Shown: positions 51,606 to 61,257 of the stretch, one piece after another
Position numbering within the stretch: the first letter of the stretch is position 1
Layout of the letters: every line of letters starts with the position of its first letter
DNA from: an uncultured Latescibacterota bacterium
GTDB taxonomy: Bacteria > Latescibacterota > UBA2968 > UBA8231
Direction of reading: 5' to 3'
Assembly (NCBI GenBank): GCA_958295495.1
Contig: OY282352.1
Coordinates: 310,001-374,000, forward strand
DNA length: 64,000 bases
The notes under the pieces: model-generated
Database searches by the model: none
The model's input: the letters and a program-made list of their open reading frames with translations, nothing else
What the model was told of the DNA's origin: nothing
Translations under genes and position numbers: made by a program

Positions 51606-53855
51606 TCAATTCTTAGACGCTGCACCCGCATTGCTTTCTTGCCGCCCTTCCGCCGCGATAAATACCTGAGGCGTCGTCCAAGTCACCGCGCGGTTGGCCA
51701 AGCTCTGCTCGAAGAGCTTGCGCACCTGCCGCAGTTCGCCTTCGTCGAGATGCTGGGTCAGATGGTGGGCGTACGTGTGCCGTTTCTCGCCGCCGGGATT
51801 GAACCAGTGCGCGAGATGGCGCGGCTCTAGGTGCCGCTGCGACTGCACTGCTTCCACCCGCACCTGCACCGCACCAAAGCCCGCATCCGCGAACATCTGT
51901 TCGAGATCCGCGGCATCCCAGTTGACTCGCGGGTTGTCAGGCGCGGCGTAGATGGCCTCTTCGGCGGCGATGAGTCGCTCGCCTAGGTCGCCGAGCCGCT
52001 GTAAGTCGAGTAGCTGGTACAGGCGTTGCGCCCGGCGTGCGAGAGCCTCGACCAAGCTGACGCGGCCCTGGGGGGCGAGGTGGCGATGCAGGGCCGCTAT
52101 TACTTCGGCCTTGTGCGCTAGCGCGCCGAGGGCGTTGCGCCCCACGATGGCGTCAAAGAGGATGTCGGGGTCGGCGGCGGCGATCTGGTCGGCGAGGGCG
52201 GCGAGCGGGCCTTGCAGCACTTGGGGCCGCTCGATCTCGGCTAGGTGGGCGGCGGTCTCGTGCAGGGCCACGGCCGCGATCTTGTCGCTGGTGTGCGCCC
52301 AGACGCCGCCTTCGGGCACGCGCCGCAGAGCTTCCCAAGTAAGCAGGCCCGTGCCGGCCTCCAAGTCGAGGACGAGGTGGTGGCGCGCCAGTGCGAGCGG
52401 GGCGAAGAGGCGTTGGCGCGTGTGCTCTAGTTGGGTGCCAACGTCGCCGCTGGCGCGCTTGAGCCATTGGTCGCGCACTTGGTCGGGTGGGGACAGGGAC
52501 AGAATCTCGGCCGGGGCGGACTCTGCTTCGAGCATGGCGGCGAGCTGTAGCTCGCGGCGTTGGCGGACGCGGTCGCCAGCTTCTTTTTCTCGGCCTTGGT
52601 CCGCGGGCTGGTAGAAAATGCGGCCCTGCAGACCGGCGGGCAGGTACTGCTGGGCAACCCAGTGCTCGCGGTAGGCGTGGGGGTAGAGATAACCGGCGCC
52701 GTGGCCAAAGCCCTCGCTGTCGCGGCTGGCGTCTTTGAGGTGGGTGGGCACCTCGCCTTCGCGCTCTTTTTCCACCGTCGCCAGCGCGTCGAAAAAGGCC
52801 ATAGTCGAGTTGCTCTTGGGCGCGGTGGCCAAGTACAAGGCGGCGTGGGCCAGTGGAAAGCGCCCCTCGGGCAGGCCGATGCGGTCAAACGATTCCGCAG
52901 CAGCGATGACCACCTGTAGGGCGCGCTCGTCGGCGAGGCCAATGTCCTCGCTGGCGAAGATGAGCATGCGGCGAAAGAGAAAGCGCGGGTCTTCGCCGGC
53001 GTACACCATCCGCGCCAGCCAGTAGAGGGTGGCGTCTGGATCTGAGCCGCGCATGGATTTGATAAAGGCGCTGATGGCGTCGAAGTGGTAGTCGCCCTCC
53101 TTGTCGTAGAGCAGGGCGCGCCGCTGGATGGACTCCTCGGCCACTGCTAGGTCAATGGCGATCCGTCCTTGGGTGTCTGGATCGGTGGTTTCGACCGCCA
53201 ACTCCAAGGCGTTGAGCAGGGCGCGGGCGTCGCCGTTGGCCACGTCGATCAGATGTGCGCGGGCGTCGGGGTGCAGGGCGACGCGGAGATGGCCGTAGCC
53301 GCGCGAGTCGGTAAGCGCCTGTTGGGCGATGTGCGCGAGGGCTTCAGAGTCAAGCCCTCGTAGCTGAAAAACCCGGCTGCGCGAGAGCAGGGGGCGGTTG
53401 ACCGAGAAGTATGGATTCTCGGTGGTCGCGCCGATGAGGATGATGGTGCCGTTTTCAACCCAGGGCAGGAGCGCGTCTTGCTGGGCCTTGTTGAAGCGGT
53501 GGACCTCGTCGATGAAGAGGATGGTTTTGCGGCTGTGCAGCTTGCGCAACTGGCCGGCCTCATCGACGGCCCGGCGAATGTCGGCGACCCCGGCCAAAAC
53601 GGCGTTGATGGAGATAAAATGGGCGCGGGTGGTGTGGGCGATGACCGCGGCGAGCGTGGTTTTTCCCGTGCCGGGTGGGCCGTAGAAAATCAGCGAGGAG
53701 AGTTGATCGGCCTCAATGGCGCGCCGCAGCAGACGGCCCGGCCCGAGAATGTGGTCTTGACCGACGTATTCGTCTAAAGTGTGCGGTCGCAGGCGGGCGG
53801 CTAGGGGTTGGTCCGCCGCTTGGCGATCCCTAAGTCCGGCGTCGAAGAGATCCAT
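51606..53855 (-). CDS. rarA: RarA-type AAA+ ATPase fused to a C-terminal methyltransferase-like domain
   Basis: A 749-residue protein. Residues 1 to about 430 are RarA/MgsA, a clamp-loader-like ATPase acting at stalled replication forks: [20 protein letters not shown], Walker [14 protein letters not shown], Walker [21 protein letters not shown], sensor [20 protein letters not shown], then [20 protein letters not shown] and the [10 protein letters not shown] end. Residues about 440-749 form a second domain with Rossmann-like strands ([35 protein letters not shown]) that looks like a degenerate SAM-methyltransferase. RarA fused to such a domain is known mainly from cyanobacteria. ATG 53855 follows GGAGG. 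Confidence 0.9.
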   Translation of the reverse strand: MDLFDAGLRDRQAADQPLAARLRPHTLDEYVGQDHILGPGRLLRRAIEADQLSSLIFYGPPGTGKTTLAAVIAHTTRAHFISINAVLAGVADIRRAVDEAGQLRKLHSRKTILFIDEVHRFNKAQQDALLPWVENGTIILIGATTENPYFSVNRPLLSRSRVFQLRGLDSEALAHIAQQALTDSRGYGHLRVALHPDARAHLIDVANGDARALLNALELAVETTDPDTQGRIAIDLAVAEESIQRRALLYDKEGDYHFDAISAFIKSMRGSDPDATLYWLARMVYAGEDPRFLFRRMLIFASEDIGLADERALQVVIAAAESFDRIGLPEGRFPLAHAALYLATAPKSNSTMAFFDALATVEKEREGEVPTHLKDASRDSEGFGHGAGYLYPHAYREHWVAQQYLPAGLQGRIFYQPADQGREKEAGDRVRQRRELQLAAMLEAESAPAEILSLSPPDQVRDQWLKRASGDVGTQLEHTRQRLFAPLALARHHLVLDLEAGTGLLTWEALRRVPEGGVWAHTSDKIAAVALHETAAHLAEIERPQVLQGPLAALADQIAAADPDILFDAIVGRNALGALAHKAEVIAALHRHLAPQGRVSLVEALARRAQRLYQLLDLQRLGDLGERLIAAEEAIYAAPDNPRVNWDAADLEQMFADAGFGAVQVRVEAVQSQRHLEPRHLAHWFNPGGEKRHTYAHHLTQHLDEGELRQVRKLFEQSLANRAVTWTTPQVFIAAEGRQESNAGAASKN

Positions 53856-53994
53856 GCTTTAACCTCCGGGGAAAGAGGGAGCGAACTAAAAACATAACGA
53901 CTCCGTTGAACCGCGTGAACCCCTCTGCGCGTAGCGGCTAGGCCGCGTCTTCTTTATGTTTGCTGAGAGCGCAGTTTTACGCTGGAGAGACCGC

Positions 53995-55116
53995 ATGAAA
54001 ATTACTCGTTTGGAACTACATTCAGTGGCGGCGTCGCACCGCGGCAATTGGCTCTTCGTCCAAATCCACACCGACGCCGGGCTGAGTGGGCTGGGCGAGG
54101 CCAGCCAGAGCGGCAACGACGGCTTGGTCGCGGCCGCGCTGGAGCAATTGGGGCCGCGGTTGGTGGGCGCGGATCCGACCGCGGTAGAGGTGTTGTGGGA
54201 ACAGATGGCGCGGGGCGCGGCGATTTTCTCAGGCGACACCGGCCGCGTCGGGGCCACGGCGCGGAGCGCGATTGACCAAGCGCTGTGGGATTTGGCCGGC
54301 AAGGCGCTTGGGGTGCCGGCTTGGCGCCTGCTGGGCGGCAAACGGCGCGACTCTGTGCGCTTGTACGCCAATCTCAACCGCGGCACCCGCGACCGCAGCC
54401 CACAGGGGTTTGCCGATGCGGCGCGCCGGGCGGTCGATGCTGGCTTTAGTGCTGTCAAGAGCACGCCCTTTGACGAGGTGCATTGGCGGCGGATGGCGCG
54501 GGGTGGGGTCGAGCGCAGCGCGGACAAAGGAATCGCGCGGCTCGTGGCGACGCGGGAGGCCATTGGCGACGAAATCGAGCTGTTGGTGGATTGCCATCAG
54601 CGCTTTGATTTGGCCTTGGCGTTTAAGGTGGCCGAAAAGGTGCGTCCGCTCGATCTTTACTGGTTTGAGGAGCCAGTGCCGCGCGACCAAGTCGATGCGC
54701 TGCGCCAGTTGCGGCTGCACTCGGGCCAGACCATTGCCGGCGGCGAATCACTCGTCGGCCGCGAAGGCTTTTGGCCCTATATCGCCCAAGGAGCGGTGGA
54801 TGTGCTGATGCCAGATGTCAAACACGCCGGCGGCATTACCGAATGCCGGCGCATTGCCGCGCTGGCCGAGGTAGTGCAGATGCCGATCGCGCCCCATAGC
54901 CCGGCCGGTCCGGTATCGACGATGGCCGGGGTTCATCTAGCGGCGACGGTTGCCAACTTCACGGTGCTCGAATTCGCGTTTGGCGAGGTGGATTGGCGCG
55001 GCGAATTGGTGCGCCCGGCAGAAACCATACTAGACGGCCACATCCGGGTGCCGGACGCGCCCGGCTTGGGAATTGAACTCGCCGAAGCGGTGCTTATGGC
55101 ACGCGAGGTGAAATAA
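53995..55116 (+). CDS. Mandelate racemase/galactonate dehydratase-type enolase-superfamily enzyme
   Basis: A 373-residue acid-sugar dehydratase or racemase. The capping domain begins MKITRLELHSVAASHRGNWL. In the barrel the metal ligands appear as Asp in ELLVDCHQRFD, Glu in LYWFEEPVP and Glu in IAGGESLVGREG; the base lysine is expected in FSAVKSTPF and the general-acid His in MPIAPHSPAGPVST. The D-x-H arrangement is that of galactonate-type dehydratases. Start ATG 53995 is eight bases after GGAGAG. It is directly followed by ribB with no gap. Confidence 0.88.
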   Translation: MKITRLELHSVAASHRGNWLFVQIHTDAGLSGLGEASQSGNDGLVAAALEQLGPRLVGADPTAVEVLWEQMARGAAIFSGDTGRVGATARSAIDQALWDLAGKALGVPAWRLLGGKRRDSVRLYANLNRGTRDRSPQGFADAARRAVDAGFSAVKSTPFDEVHWRRMARGGVERSADKGIARLVATREAIGDEIELLVDCHQRFDLALAFKVAEKVRPLDLYWFEEPVPRDQVDALRQLRLHSGQTIAGGESLVGREGFWPYIAQGAVDVLMPDVKHAGGITECRRIAALAEVVQMPIAPHSPAGPVSTMAGVHLAATVANFTVLEFAFGEVDWRGELVRPAETILDGHIRVPDAPGLGIELAEAVLMAREVK

Positions 55117-55722
55117 ATGTTCTGTCGGCTCGACGAAGCGCTCGCAGATTTTCGCGCTGGACAGTTCCTAGTCTTAGTGGATGCGCGCGAGCGGGAAGAC
55201 GAAGGCGATCTGATCGTGGCCGCCGAATACGTTTCGGGTGCCGCGATCAATCAAATGCTCAAAGAGGCGCGTGGCATGCTGCACCTAGCCACGACCGAGA
55301 ACCACCTAGCGCGGCTCGGCGTCGGCTTAATTGAGCCGCACAACGCCGACTGGACGACGCCGCGCTTCGGCCTGCCGTTTGACGCGCTAGAAGGGATTGG
55401 AACCGGCGTCTCGGCTGAAGACCGCGCCACGTCCATCCGGCGCGTCCTCCAGCCGGATACCGGCCCCGACGATATCGTCATCCCCGGGCACGTATTGCCC
55501 TTAGCCGCCCGCCCAGAAGGGTTGCTCAGCCGCCAAGGGCACACCGAGGGCGCGGTGGAGTTGGCCCGTCAGGCCGAACTTTTTCCGGCGGCAGTAATGT
55601 CCGAAGTGATGGCGCCTGACGGCTCAATGGCCAAGGGCCAGCAGCTAATGGATTTCGCCCGCCGTTTGGGATGCCGCTTAATCGACATTGAGCAGATTCA
55701 TCGAGCCGTGCTGCGCGGGTGA
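55117..55722 (+). CDS. ribB: 3,4-Dihydroxy-2-butanone-4-phosphate synthase (RibB)
   Basis: Riboflavin-pathway enzyme converting ribulose-5-phosphate to the four-carbon unit; 201 residues, the single-domain form without the GTP-cyclohydrolase II half. Motifs: LVDAREREDEGDLIVAAEYV (acidic metal loop), ARGMLHLATTENHLARLG, GIGTGVSAEDRATSIRRVL, PGHVLPLAARPEGLLSRQGH and TEGAVELARQAELFPAAVM. ATG 55117 immediately follows the upstream stop (TAAATG), so the two genes are coupled, an unusual partner for ribB. Confidence 0.92.
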   Translation: MFCRLDEALADFRAGQFLVLVDAREREDEGDLIVAAEYVSGAAINQMLKEARGMLHLATTENHLARLGVGLIEPHNADWTTPRFGLPFDALEGIGTGVSAEDRATSIRRVLQPDTGPDDIVIPGHVLPLAARPEGLLSRQGHTEGAVELARQAELFPAAVMSEVMAPDGSMAKGQQLMDFARRLGCRLIDIEQIHRAVLRG

Positions 55723-55817
55723 CTTTGTGGGGGCGATCTTGGCGATTGCCCTAGTCTCCAAGAAAAGGTCGTCCCTACCCACCTATCCCCTTTCCCGATC
55801 TCTCCTGCGAGGTTCCC

Positions 55818-57944
55818 ATGTACAATCTCCTCTTCCTCCTCGCGTTAGTCCTCTGCGGGCGGCTCAACGCCGACGATCACCCGGTGCGGGCTAATTTTTT
55901 GGCCGATGTAGATGCCGTGGTTCCCGGCCAGCCCTTCCGGCTGGGAATCGAGCTGAAGATGGAGGAAGGGTGGCATACCTATTGGATTTTTAGCGGCGAC
56001 GCCGGCTTGCCGATCGAGGTCGAGTGGCAGCTACCTGCCGGTGTTGCAGCAGGGCCGCTGCAATGGCCCTTGCCCAACAAATTCGAGGAACAAGGGGAGC
56101 TAGTGGTCTATGGGTATGCCGACGAAGTGCTGCTCATGGCCGAAGCTACCGCGCCGCAGGCGTTGGTAGCGGGGGATACGCTGCGCCTTGCGGCCGAGGT
56201 CTCTTGGCTGGTGTGCCGCGAGCTGTGCATCCCCGGCGAGGCGTCGTTGGCGTTGGCACTGCCGGTGGCTGCCGCCGGCAAGCCGAGTGCCCAGCAGGCG
56301 CAATTTGACCGCTATGCGGCGCAGGTGCCGGGCGCATTGGACGAGCGCCTTGCGCTAGAACTCGCCGTGCGGGGCGAGGGGGCTATAGAGGTTGACGTGC
56401 GCCTTTCCCACGAGGGCAAGGCTTTTGAGCAGGGCGAGCAGGTGCCCGACTTCTATCCGCTGGCGGCCGACGATTTTGCGTTTTCCACCCGGCGGCTAGC
56501 CGCCGATCACCTCGTGCTTTCCGTCGAACCCTACGGCGACGCCGAAGTCGATACTTTGCGCGGAGTGCTCGTCTATGGGCTAGATGGCAAGGTACAAGCC
56601 GGGACGCTAGCGCTAAATTTGCGCGCTGCGCCGCGCCAGGGAGGGGGGCTCTTGGAGCGGGATTACCGCGCGGCTAGCGGACAGGTCGCCCGGTCGCTGT
56701 GGGTCTATATCGCTTTTGCGGCATTGGGTGGATTGATCCTCAACTTGATGCCCTGCGTGTTGCCGGTCATCTCGCTCAAGGTGCTCGGCTTTGTCAAGCA
56801 AGCCGGCGAGGAAACCAAGCGGGTACGGCAACTAGGGTGGGCGTTTTGCGCTGGTATTGTGGCCACTTTTTTGGTGCTGGCGCTAGCGGTACTCTTGGTC
56901 AAAAGCAGTGGTGAGCAGATCGGTTGGGGCTTTCAGTTCCAGTACCCGGGTTTTGTGGTAGCGATGAGTGCCTTGGTCTTCGCGTTGGCCCTAAGTCTGT
57001 TTGGCGTCTATGAAATCCTGCTTCCGGGGACCAGTGGCTTGGGGGGGCTAGGGGGACGCGAGGGGTTGACGGGCTCCTTTCTCAACGGCGTGCTAGCGAC
57101 GATTCTGGCCACGCCGTGTACCGCGCCCTTTTTGGGAACCGCCCTTGGGTTTGCCTTCGCCCAGCCGGCCGCCGTCGTCGTTGCGATCTTTTTGGCGATT
57201 GGCGCGGGTATGGCATTGCCATATATGGTACTGGCGATTGAGCCGGCGTGGATCGGGCGCTTACCCAAACCCGGCCCTTGGATGGTGCGGTTCAAGCAGC
57301 TAATGGGCTTTTTGCTGATGGCCACAATGCTGTGGTTACTCTGGGTCTTGGGCAATCAGGTCGGGGTCGAAGGCGTGGTGTGGACGGGTGCCTTTTTGCT
57401 GGGGCTGGGGCTGGCCTGCTGGGTCTGGGGTCAGTGGGGCAGCTTCCAGCATCCCAACCGTTCAAAGAGGGTGGCTCGAGTGGGGGCACTGGTGCTGGTT
57501 TTGGGTAGCTATGCGATCTTTGTCCATCCGTTGCTAGCTGCCGAGCAGACCTTGGCCGAACAGACGACTGCATCTGAACTAGACTGGCAGCCGTTTAGTG
57601 CCGCCCGCGTCGAGGAGTTGGTCGCGGGCGGGCAGATGGTCTTTATCGACTTTACAGCCGAGTGGTGCTGGACGTGCAAAGTCAACGAGCAGGTGGTGTT
57701 GGCGCAGCAAGTGGTACGCGAGCGGTTTGCCGCGCTCAATGTGGCTCTAATCAAAGCCGATTGGACCAACCGCAACCCCGAGATCACGCAGCTCTTGCGC
57801 GCTTTTGGTCGCTCCGGGGTGCCCCTGTACGTGATTTTTCCCGCCGGTCTTATCGACCAGCCGCTGGTGTTGCCCGAGGTTATTACGCCAGAAATGGTCG
57901 TTGAAAAACTAGACGCGGCCGTCGCGCTTATTGCCGGCAACTGA
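55818..57944 (+). CDS. Thiol:disulfide interchange protein DsbD-like
   Basis: A 708-residue protein carrying electrons across the inner membrane to periplasmic thiols. After a signal peptide, the N-terminal domain has the redox pair in VSWLVCRELCIPGEAS. Eight or so membrane helices follow, with LMPCVLPVISLKVLGFVKQA and ATPCTAPFLGTALGFAFAQP. The C-terminal thioredoxin domain has FIDFTAEWCWTCKVNEQVV. All three cysteine pairs are present. The N-terminal architecture is closer to ScsB/DsbD-like proteins than to E. coli DsbD. Its end overlaps a glycosyltransferase gene. Confidence 0.92.
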   Translation: MYNLLFLLALVLCGRLNADDHPVRANFLADVDAVVPGQPFRLGIELKMEEGWHTYWIFSGDAGLPIEVEWQLPAGVAAGPLQWPLPNKFEEQGELVVYGYADEVLLMAEATAPQALVAGDTLRLAAEVSWLVCRELCIPGEASLALALPVAAAGKPSAQQAQFDRYAAQVPGALDERLALELAVRGEGAIEVDVRLSHEGKAFEQGEQVPDFYPLAADDFAFSTRRLAADHLVLSVEPYGDAEVDTLRGVLVYGLDGKVQAGTLALNLRAAPRQGGGLLERDYRAASGQVARSLWVYIAFAALGGLILNLMPCVLPVISLKVLGFVKQAGEETKRVRQLGWAFCAGIVATFLVLALAVLLVKSSGEQIGWGFQFQYPGFVVAMSALVFALALSLFGVYEILLPGTSGLGGLGGREGLTGSFLNGVLATILATPCTAPFLGTALGFAFAQPAAVVVAIFLAIGAGMALPYMVLAIEPAWIGRLPKPGPWMVRFKQLMGFLLMATMLWLLWVLGNQVGVEGVVWTGAFLLGLGLACWVWGQWGSFQHPNRSKRVARVGALVLVLGSYAIFVHPLLAAEQTLAEQTTASELDWQPFSAARVEELVAGGQMVFIDFTAEWCWTCKVNEQVVLAQQVVRERFAALNVALIKADWTNRNPEITQLLRAFGRSGVPLYVIFPAGLIDQPLVLPEVITPEMVVEKLDAAVALIAGN

Positions 57945-57951
57945 GGTCGCC

Positions 57952-58773
57952 GTGTTCTCGGTTGTCATTCCCGTGTACAACCGCCGTGCGTTAGTCGGCC
58001 GGGCGATCCGTTCAGTACTGGCGCAGCAGGGGGCGGATTTTGAGGTGATCGTGGTGGATGACGCCTCCGACGATGGTACGCCCGAGCAGGTGCGCGAGGA
58101 ATTTGGCAGTGCAGTCAAAATAGTGATCTTAAAAGAAAACAGCGGTGTCTCCGCCGCGCGCAATCGCGGGATTGTGGCGGCTGAAGGCGAGTGGATCGCC
58201 CTGCTCGATTCGGACGACGAGTGGCTGCCCAATAAACTCACACGCCAAGCAGCGGCCCTGTGCGCGAGCGGGTTGTTGGTATGCCACACCGACGAGATTT
58301 GGATCCGCAATGGCGTGCGGGTCAATCCCCACAAACACCACCAGAAATACGGCGGCGACATTTTCTACAACGCCTTGCCCTTGTGTGTTATGTCGCCTTC
58401 GTCCATTGCGATTCACCGCCGGGTCTTTGCGGACGTTGGTATGTTTGACGAATGCCTGCCCGCTTGTGAGGACTACGAACTTTGGCTGCGGATTACCTGC
58501 CGCTATGAGGTGGTTTATTTGGCGGAGCAACTCATCCGCAAATACGGCGGCCACGCCGATCAACTATCGCAGGCTCACTACGCGATGGATCGCTTCCGAG
58601 TGTACGCACTCGACAAACTGCTGCGCGAGGAACCACAGCTTGCACCGGGCCGCATAGCAGCCGCGCGCGCCATGCTGTTGCGCAAGGCGCGGCTTGTCGA
58701 GCGCGGAGCCGCTAAGCGCGACAACGCGAAATTGCAGCAGCAGATGGGCGACTATATAGCACGCTGGCAGTGA
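57952..58773 (+). CDS. Family 2 glycosyltransferase
   Basis: About 273 residues. The GT-A nucleotide-sugar domain opens FSVVIPVYNRRALVGRAIRS, then FEVIVVDDASDDGTPEQV, NSGVSAARNRGIVAAEGEWI and the metal-binding LLDSDDEWLPNKL. The acceptor region has GMFDECLPACEDYELWLRI. It probably decorates LPS or another envelope glycan. The start could be this GTG or a TTG at 57931 that overlaps dsbD. A strong bidirectional terminator follows 11 bases after its stop. Confidence 0.92.
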   Translation: MFSVVIPVYNRRALVGRAIRSVLAQQGADFEVIVVDDASDDGTPEQVREEFGSAVKIVILKENSGVSAARNRGIVAAEGEWIALLDSDDEWLPNKLTRQAAALCASGLLVCHTDEIWIRNGVRVNPHKHHQKYGGDIFYNALPLCVMSPSSIAIHRRVFADVGMFDECLPACEDYELWLRITCRYEVVYLAEQLIRKYGGHADQLSQAHYAMDRFRVYALDKLLREEPQLAPGRIAAARAMLLRKARLVERGAAKRDNAKLQQQMGDYIARWQ

Positions 58774-58784
58774 TAGGTCGCAAT

Positions 58785-58818
58785 AAAAAATCCCTAGTCC
58801 GCAGACTAGGGATTTTTT
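58785..58818. terminator. Bidirectional rho-independent terminator
   Basis: TCCCTAGTC (58791-58799) pairs perfectly with GACTAGGGA (58804-58812) around a four-base loop, with six A before and six T after. It can end both the plus-strand glycosyltransferase transcript and the minus-strand transcript of the convergent XRE-like gene. Confidence 0.95.
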
Positions 58819-58839
58819 ATGACCGTTCTGTAAAGCCTG

Positions 58840-59295
58840 TTATTCGCCGAGTTGCTGCTTGAGGTCCCGCAGGCTCTTAGAGCGGAGTTGGGCAAGTGCT
58901 GGGAGGTGCTTGCTACGCGGTTTGGATGTGCCCGCTTCCCAGCGCAGAACGGTGTTGGTGCTAACGTTGAGTAGTTCGCCGAGTTGGGCTTGAGAGAGCT
59001 TGAGGCGCTTGCGATGCTTCTTGATCGTATCTGGAGAGATCCGGGGTTGTTTTCTCTTATCGTCTGCGGGTGCTTTGCTGACTTTAGCGGCTGGTTTGGC
59101 AGCGGCTGATTTGGCGGCTGGTTTGGCGGCTGGTTTGGCGGCTTTTGCCTTTGCTGGGCCGCTTTGCTTTTCTAAGCGAGCGAGCGCATCGCGCTGTTCG
59201 AGCACTGTTTTTTTCAGCTCGCGCACTTGGTCTTGCACTTCCTTGCGGACGATCTTGCTGATCTCTTCTTTCAAAAGGGCTGCGAGGTTAGGCAT
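58840..59295 (-). CDS. XRE-type DNA-binding protein with coiled coil and Ala/Lys/Pro-rich linker
   Basis: A 151-residue protein in three parts. The N-terminal coiled coil is MPNLAALLKEEISKIVRKEV then LKKTVLEQRDALARLEKQ. A linker of about 35 residues is made of repeated AKPAAK-like units. The C-terminal helix-turn-helix is IKKHRKRLKLSQAQLGELLN, VSTNTVLRWEAGTSKPR. The linker resembles histone-H1-like or nucleoid-associated tails. It may be a DNA-organising or regulatory protein; its target is unknown. ATG 59295 follows AAAGGA. Confidence 0.82.
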   Translation of the reverse strand: MPNLAALLKEEISKIVRKEVQDQVRELKKTVLEQRDALARLEKQSGPAKAKAAKPAAKPAAKSAAAKPAAKVSKAPADDKRKQPRISPDTIKKHRKRLKLSQAQLGELLNVSTNTVLRWEAGTSKPRSKHLPALAQLRSKSLRDLKQQLGE

Positions 59296-59802
59296 AAAAA
59301 ATCCTTTCACCGTGAGTAAGTGTATGTATGATATAACATAATTAAGCGAAAAATTTAATATTTAGCAAGTGCGCTTAAAATGGTATTGCGCGTCTATGGG
59401 AAAGGTAGCAAAAGGAGATGGAGCAGACCTTCTCGTCCGTCATTCGCGAAATAGGGATGAGGCCCTCGTGCTGGTCCAAACAAATAACCACAGGGGCTGT
59501 TCTTACACCTAAATGTGCTAGCGACTTTCTCGACGACATTTGACCCGATAAGCCATGTAAAATTTCGCGGAATTGGCGCGTTGGTTCGGCATGTCGTATA
59601 GGGAAAGTTTTGTCGTGGCAAAAGGGCAGGCGAGAAGCGCGAGTCTATCGGCGCATGGAATAGAAAAGCGCGTTTTGCCCTATTTACATAAGCGAAACAA
59701 TACAAAAGGGCGGGCGATTGCATCGGCACTTGTGCAGAAAACGCCGGCGGGATGCGATAAATTGAGTGCTAATGCAGCGTTTGCCAGATGATTTTTTGCG
59801 AA
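59296..59802. other. Intergenic region without a convincing gene
   Basis: About 500 bases between two minus-strand genes. Short open frames on both strands lack recognisable motifs or ribosome sites. An A/T-rich part at 59325-59365 probably holds the promoter of the XRE-like gene. Confidence 0.5.
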
Positions 59803-61257
59803 CTAGGCGTTATAAGCAGTCGATGCCGTCGTTCCCCCGCGTCCGGTCCAATTGGTGTGAAAGAACGTGCCGCGTGGCTTGTCAGTGCGCTCATAGGTGT
59901 GGGCACCGAAGTAGTCGCGCTGAGCTTGGAGCAGGTTGGCGGGCAGGCGGGCGGATCGGTAGCCGTCGTAGTACGCGAGGGCGCTGGCAAAGGTCGGCAC
60001 GGGGATGCCGAGGGTTGTGGCTGTGGCCACGACTCTGCGCCAAGACGCTTGGGTTTGCGCGAGTGCTGCACTGAAGTACGGTGCGAGCAGCAAATTGGCC
60101 AGCGTTGGATCCGCGTCAAAGGCTTCCTTGATGCGGCCCAAAAACTGGGCGCGAATGATGCAGCCGCCGCGCCACAGCAGGGCGATGTTTCCGTAGTTGA
60201 GTTCCCAGCCGTATTCGCCGGCGGCGAGGGCGAGTAACTGATAGCCTTGGGCGTAGGAGCAAATTTTGGCCGCGTATAGTGCGCGGCGGATGTCGGCGAC
60301 GAAAGCGTCTTTGTCCCCGGTAAACGAAGCGTCTGGTCCTTGGAGAACGCCGGCTGCCGCCACGCGCTCGTCTTTGAGGAAGGATAGGGCGCGGCTGAAG
60401 ACCGCCTCGGTAATGGCGGTTACTGGAGCACCCAATTGCAGGGCGTCGATGCCGGTCCACTTGCCGGTGCCCTTTTGGCCGGCCGCGTCGAGTATGACAT
60501 CGACGAGTGGCTGGCCGGTCTCGTCGTCGATCTTGGCGAGGATATCGCCGGTGATTTCGATGAGGTAGCTGTCGAGTTCGCCCTCGTTCCACTGCTTGAA
60601 AATTTCGCTCTGCGCCGGCGGCTCGATGCCGAGGGCCTCGCGCATCAGGGCGTAGGCCTCGGCGATCATCTGCATGTCGCCGTACTCGATGCCGTTGTGA
60701 ACCATCTTTACGTAGTGGCCGGCGCCGTCGCGGCCCACCCAATCGCAACACGGGCTGCCGTCTTCTACTTTGGCGGCAATGGCTTGGAAGAGGTCCTTGA
60801 TGTGGGGCCAGGCGGCGGGATTGCCCCCGGGCATGATGCTCGGGCCTTTGAGCGCCCCCTCCTCGCCGCCGGAGACGCCAGTGCCCACGTAGAGCAAGCC
60901 TTTGGTCGCTAGCTCTTGGGTGCGGCGGGCCGTGTCTTGGTAGTTGGAGTTGCCACCGTCGATGAGAATGTCGCCTGAGTCGAGCAGGGGCACGAGTTCG
61001 GCTATGACGCGGTCCACGGCTTGGCCGGCTTGCACCATCAGCATCACGCGGCGCGGCTTTTTGAGCTGGGCGAGCAGTTCGGCTGGCGAGTGGGTGCCGA
61101 TGATGGATTTGCCACGGGCGCGGCCGGCCATAAAGGCATCGACCTTGGCGGTTGTGCGGTTGTAAACGGCAACGGTGAGACCGCGGCTAGCCATGTTGAG
61201 GACGAGGTTTTCGCCCATCACGGCTAGGCCGATTAGGCCGATGTCTGCTCGGCTCAT
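59803..61257 (-). CDS. gnd: 6-Phosphogluconate dehydrogenase, decarboxylating
   Basis: Oxidative pentose-phosphate enzyme giving ribulose-5-phosphate, CO2 and NADPH; 484 residues, the long dimeric form. NADP-binding IGLIGLAVMGENLVLNMASR and VAVYNRTTAKVDAFMA are at the N-terminus. GTGVSGGEEGALKGPSIMPG, the catalytic-lysine segment GAGHYVKMVHNGIEYGDMQM and the C-terminal GTFFHTNWTG follow. ATG 61257 overlaps the stop of the isomerase gene (ATGA), so glucose-6-phosphate isomerase and this enzyme are coupled. Confidence 0.96.
   Translation of the reverse strand: MSRADIGLIGLAVMGENLVLNMASRGLTVAVYNRTTAKVDAFMAGRARGKSIIGTHSPAELLAQLKKPRRVMLMVQAGQAVDRVIAELVPLLDSGDILIDGGNSNYQDTARRTQELATKGLLYVGTGVSGGEEGALKGPSIMPGGNPAAWPHIKDLFQAIAAKVEDGSPCCDWVGRDGAGHYVKMVHNGIEYGDMQMIAEAYALMREALGIEPPAQSEIFKQWNEGELDSYLIEITGDILAKIDDETGQPLVDVILDAAGQKGTGKWTGIDALQLGAPVTAITEAVFSRALSFLKDERVAAAGVLQGPDASFTGDKDAFVADIRRALYAAKICSYAQGYQLLALAAGEYGWELNYGNIALLWRGGCIIRAQFLGRIKEAFDADPTLANLLLAPYFSAALAQTQASWRRVVATATTLGIPVPTFASALAYYDGYRSARLPANLLQAQRDYFGAHTYERTDKPRGTFFHTNWTGRGGTTASTAYNA

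Noticed and set aside
59394..59729. Minus-strand frame of 111 codons in the gap before gnd
   Set aside because: No recognisable motif, no ribosome site and an unusual residue mix; left as intergenic.
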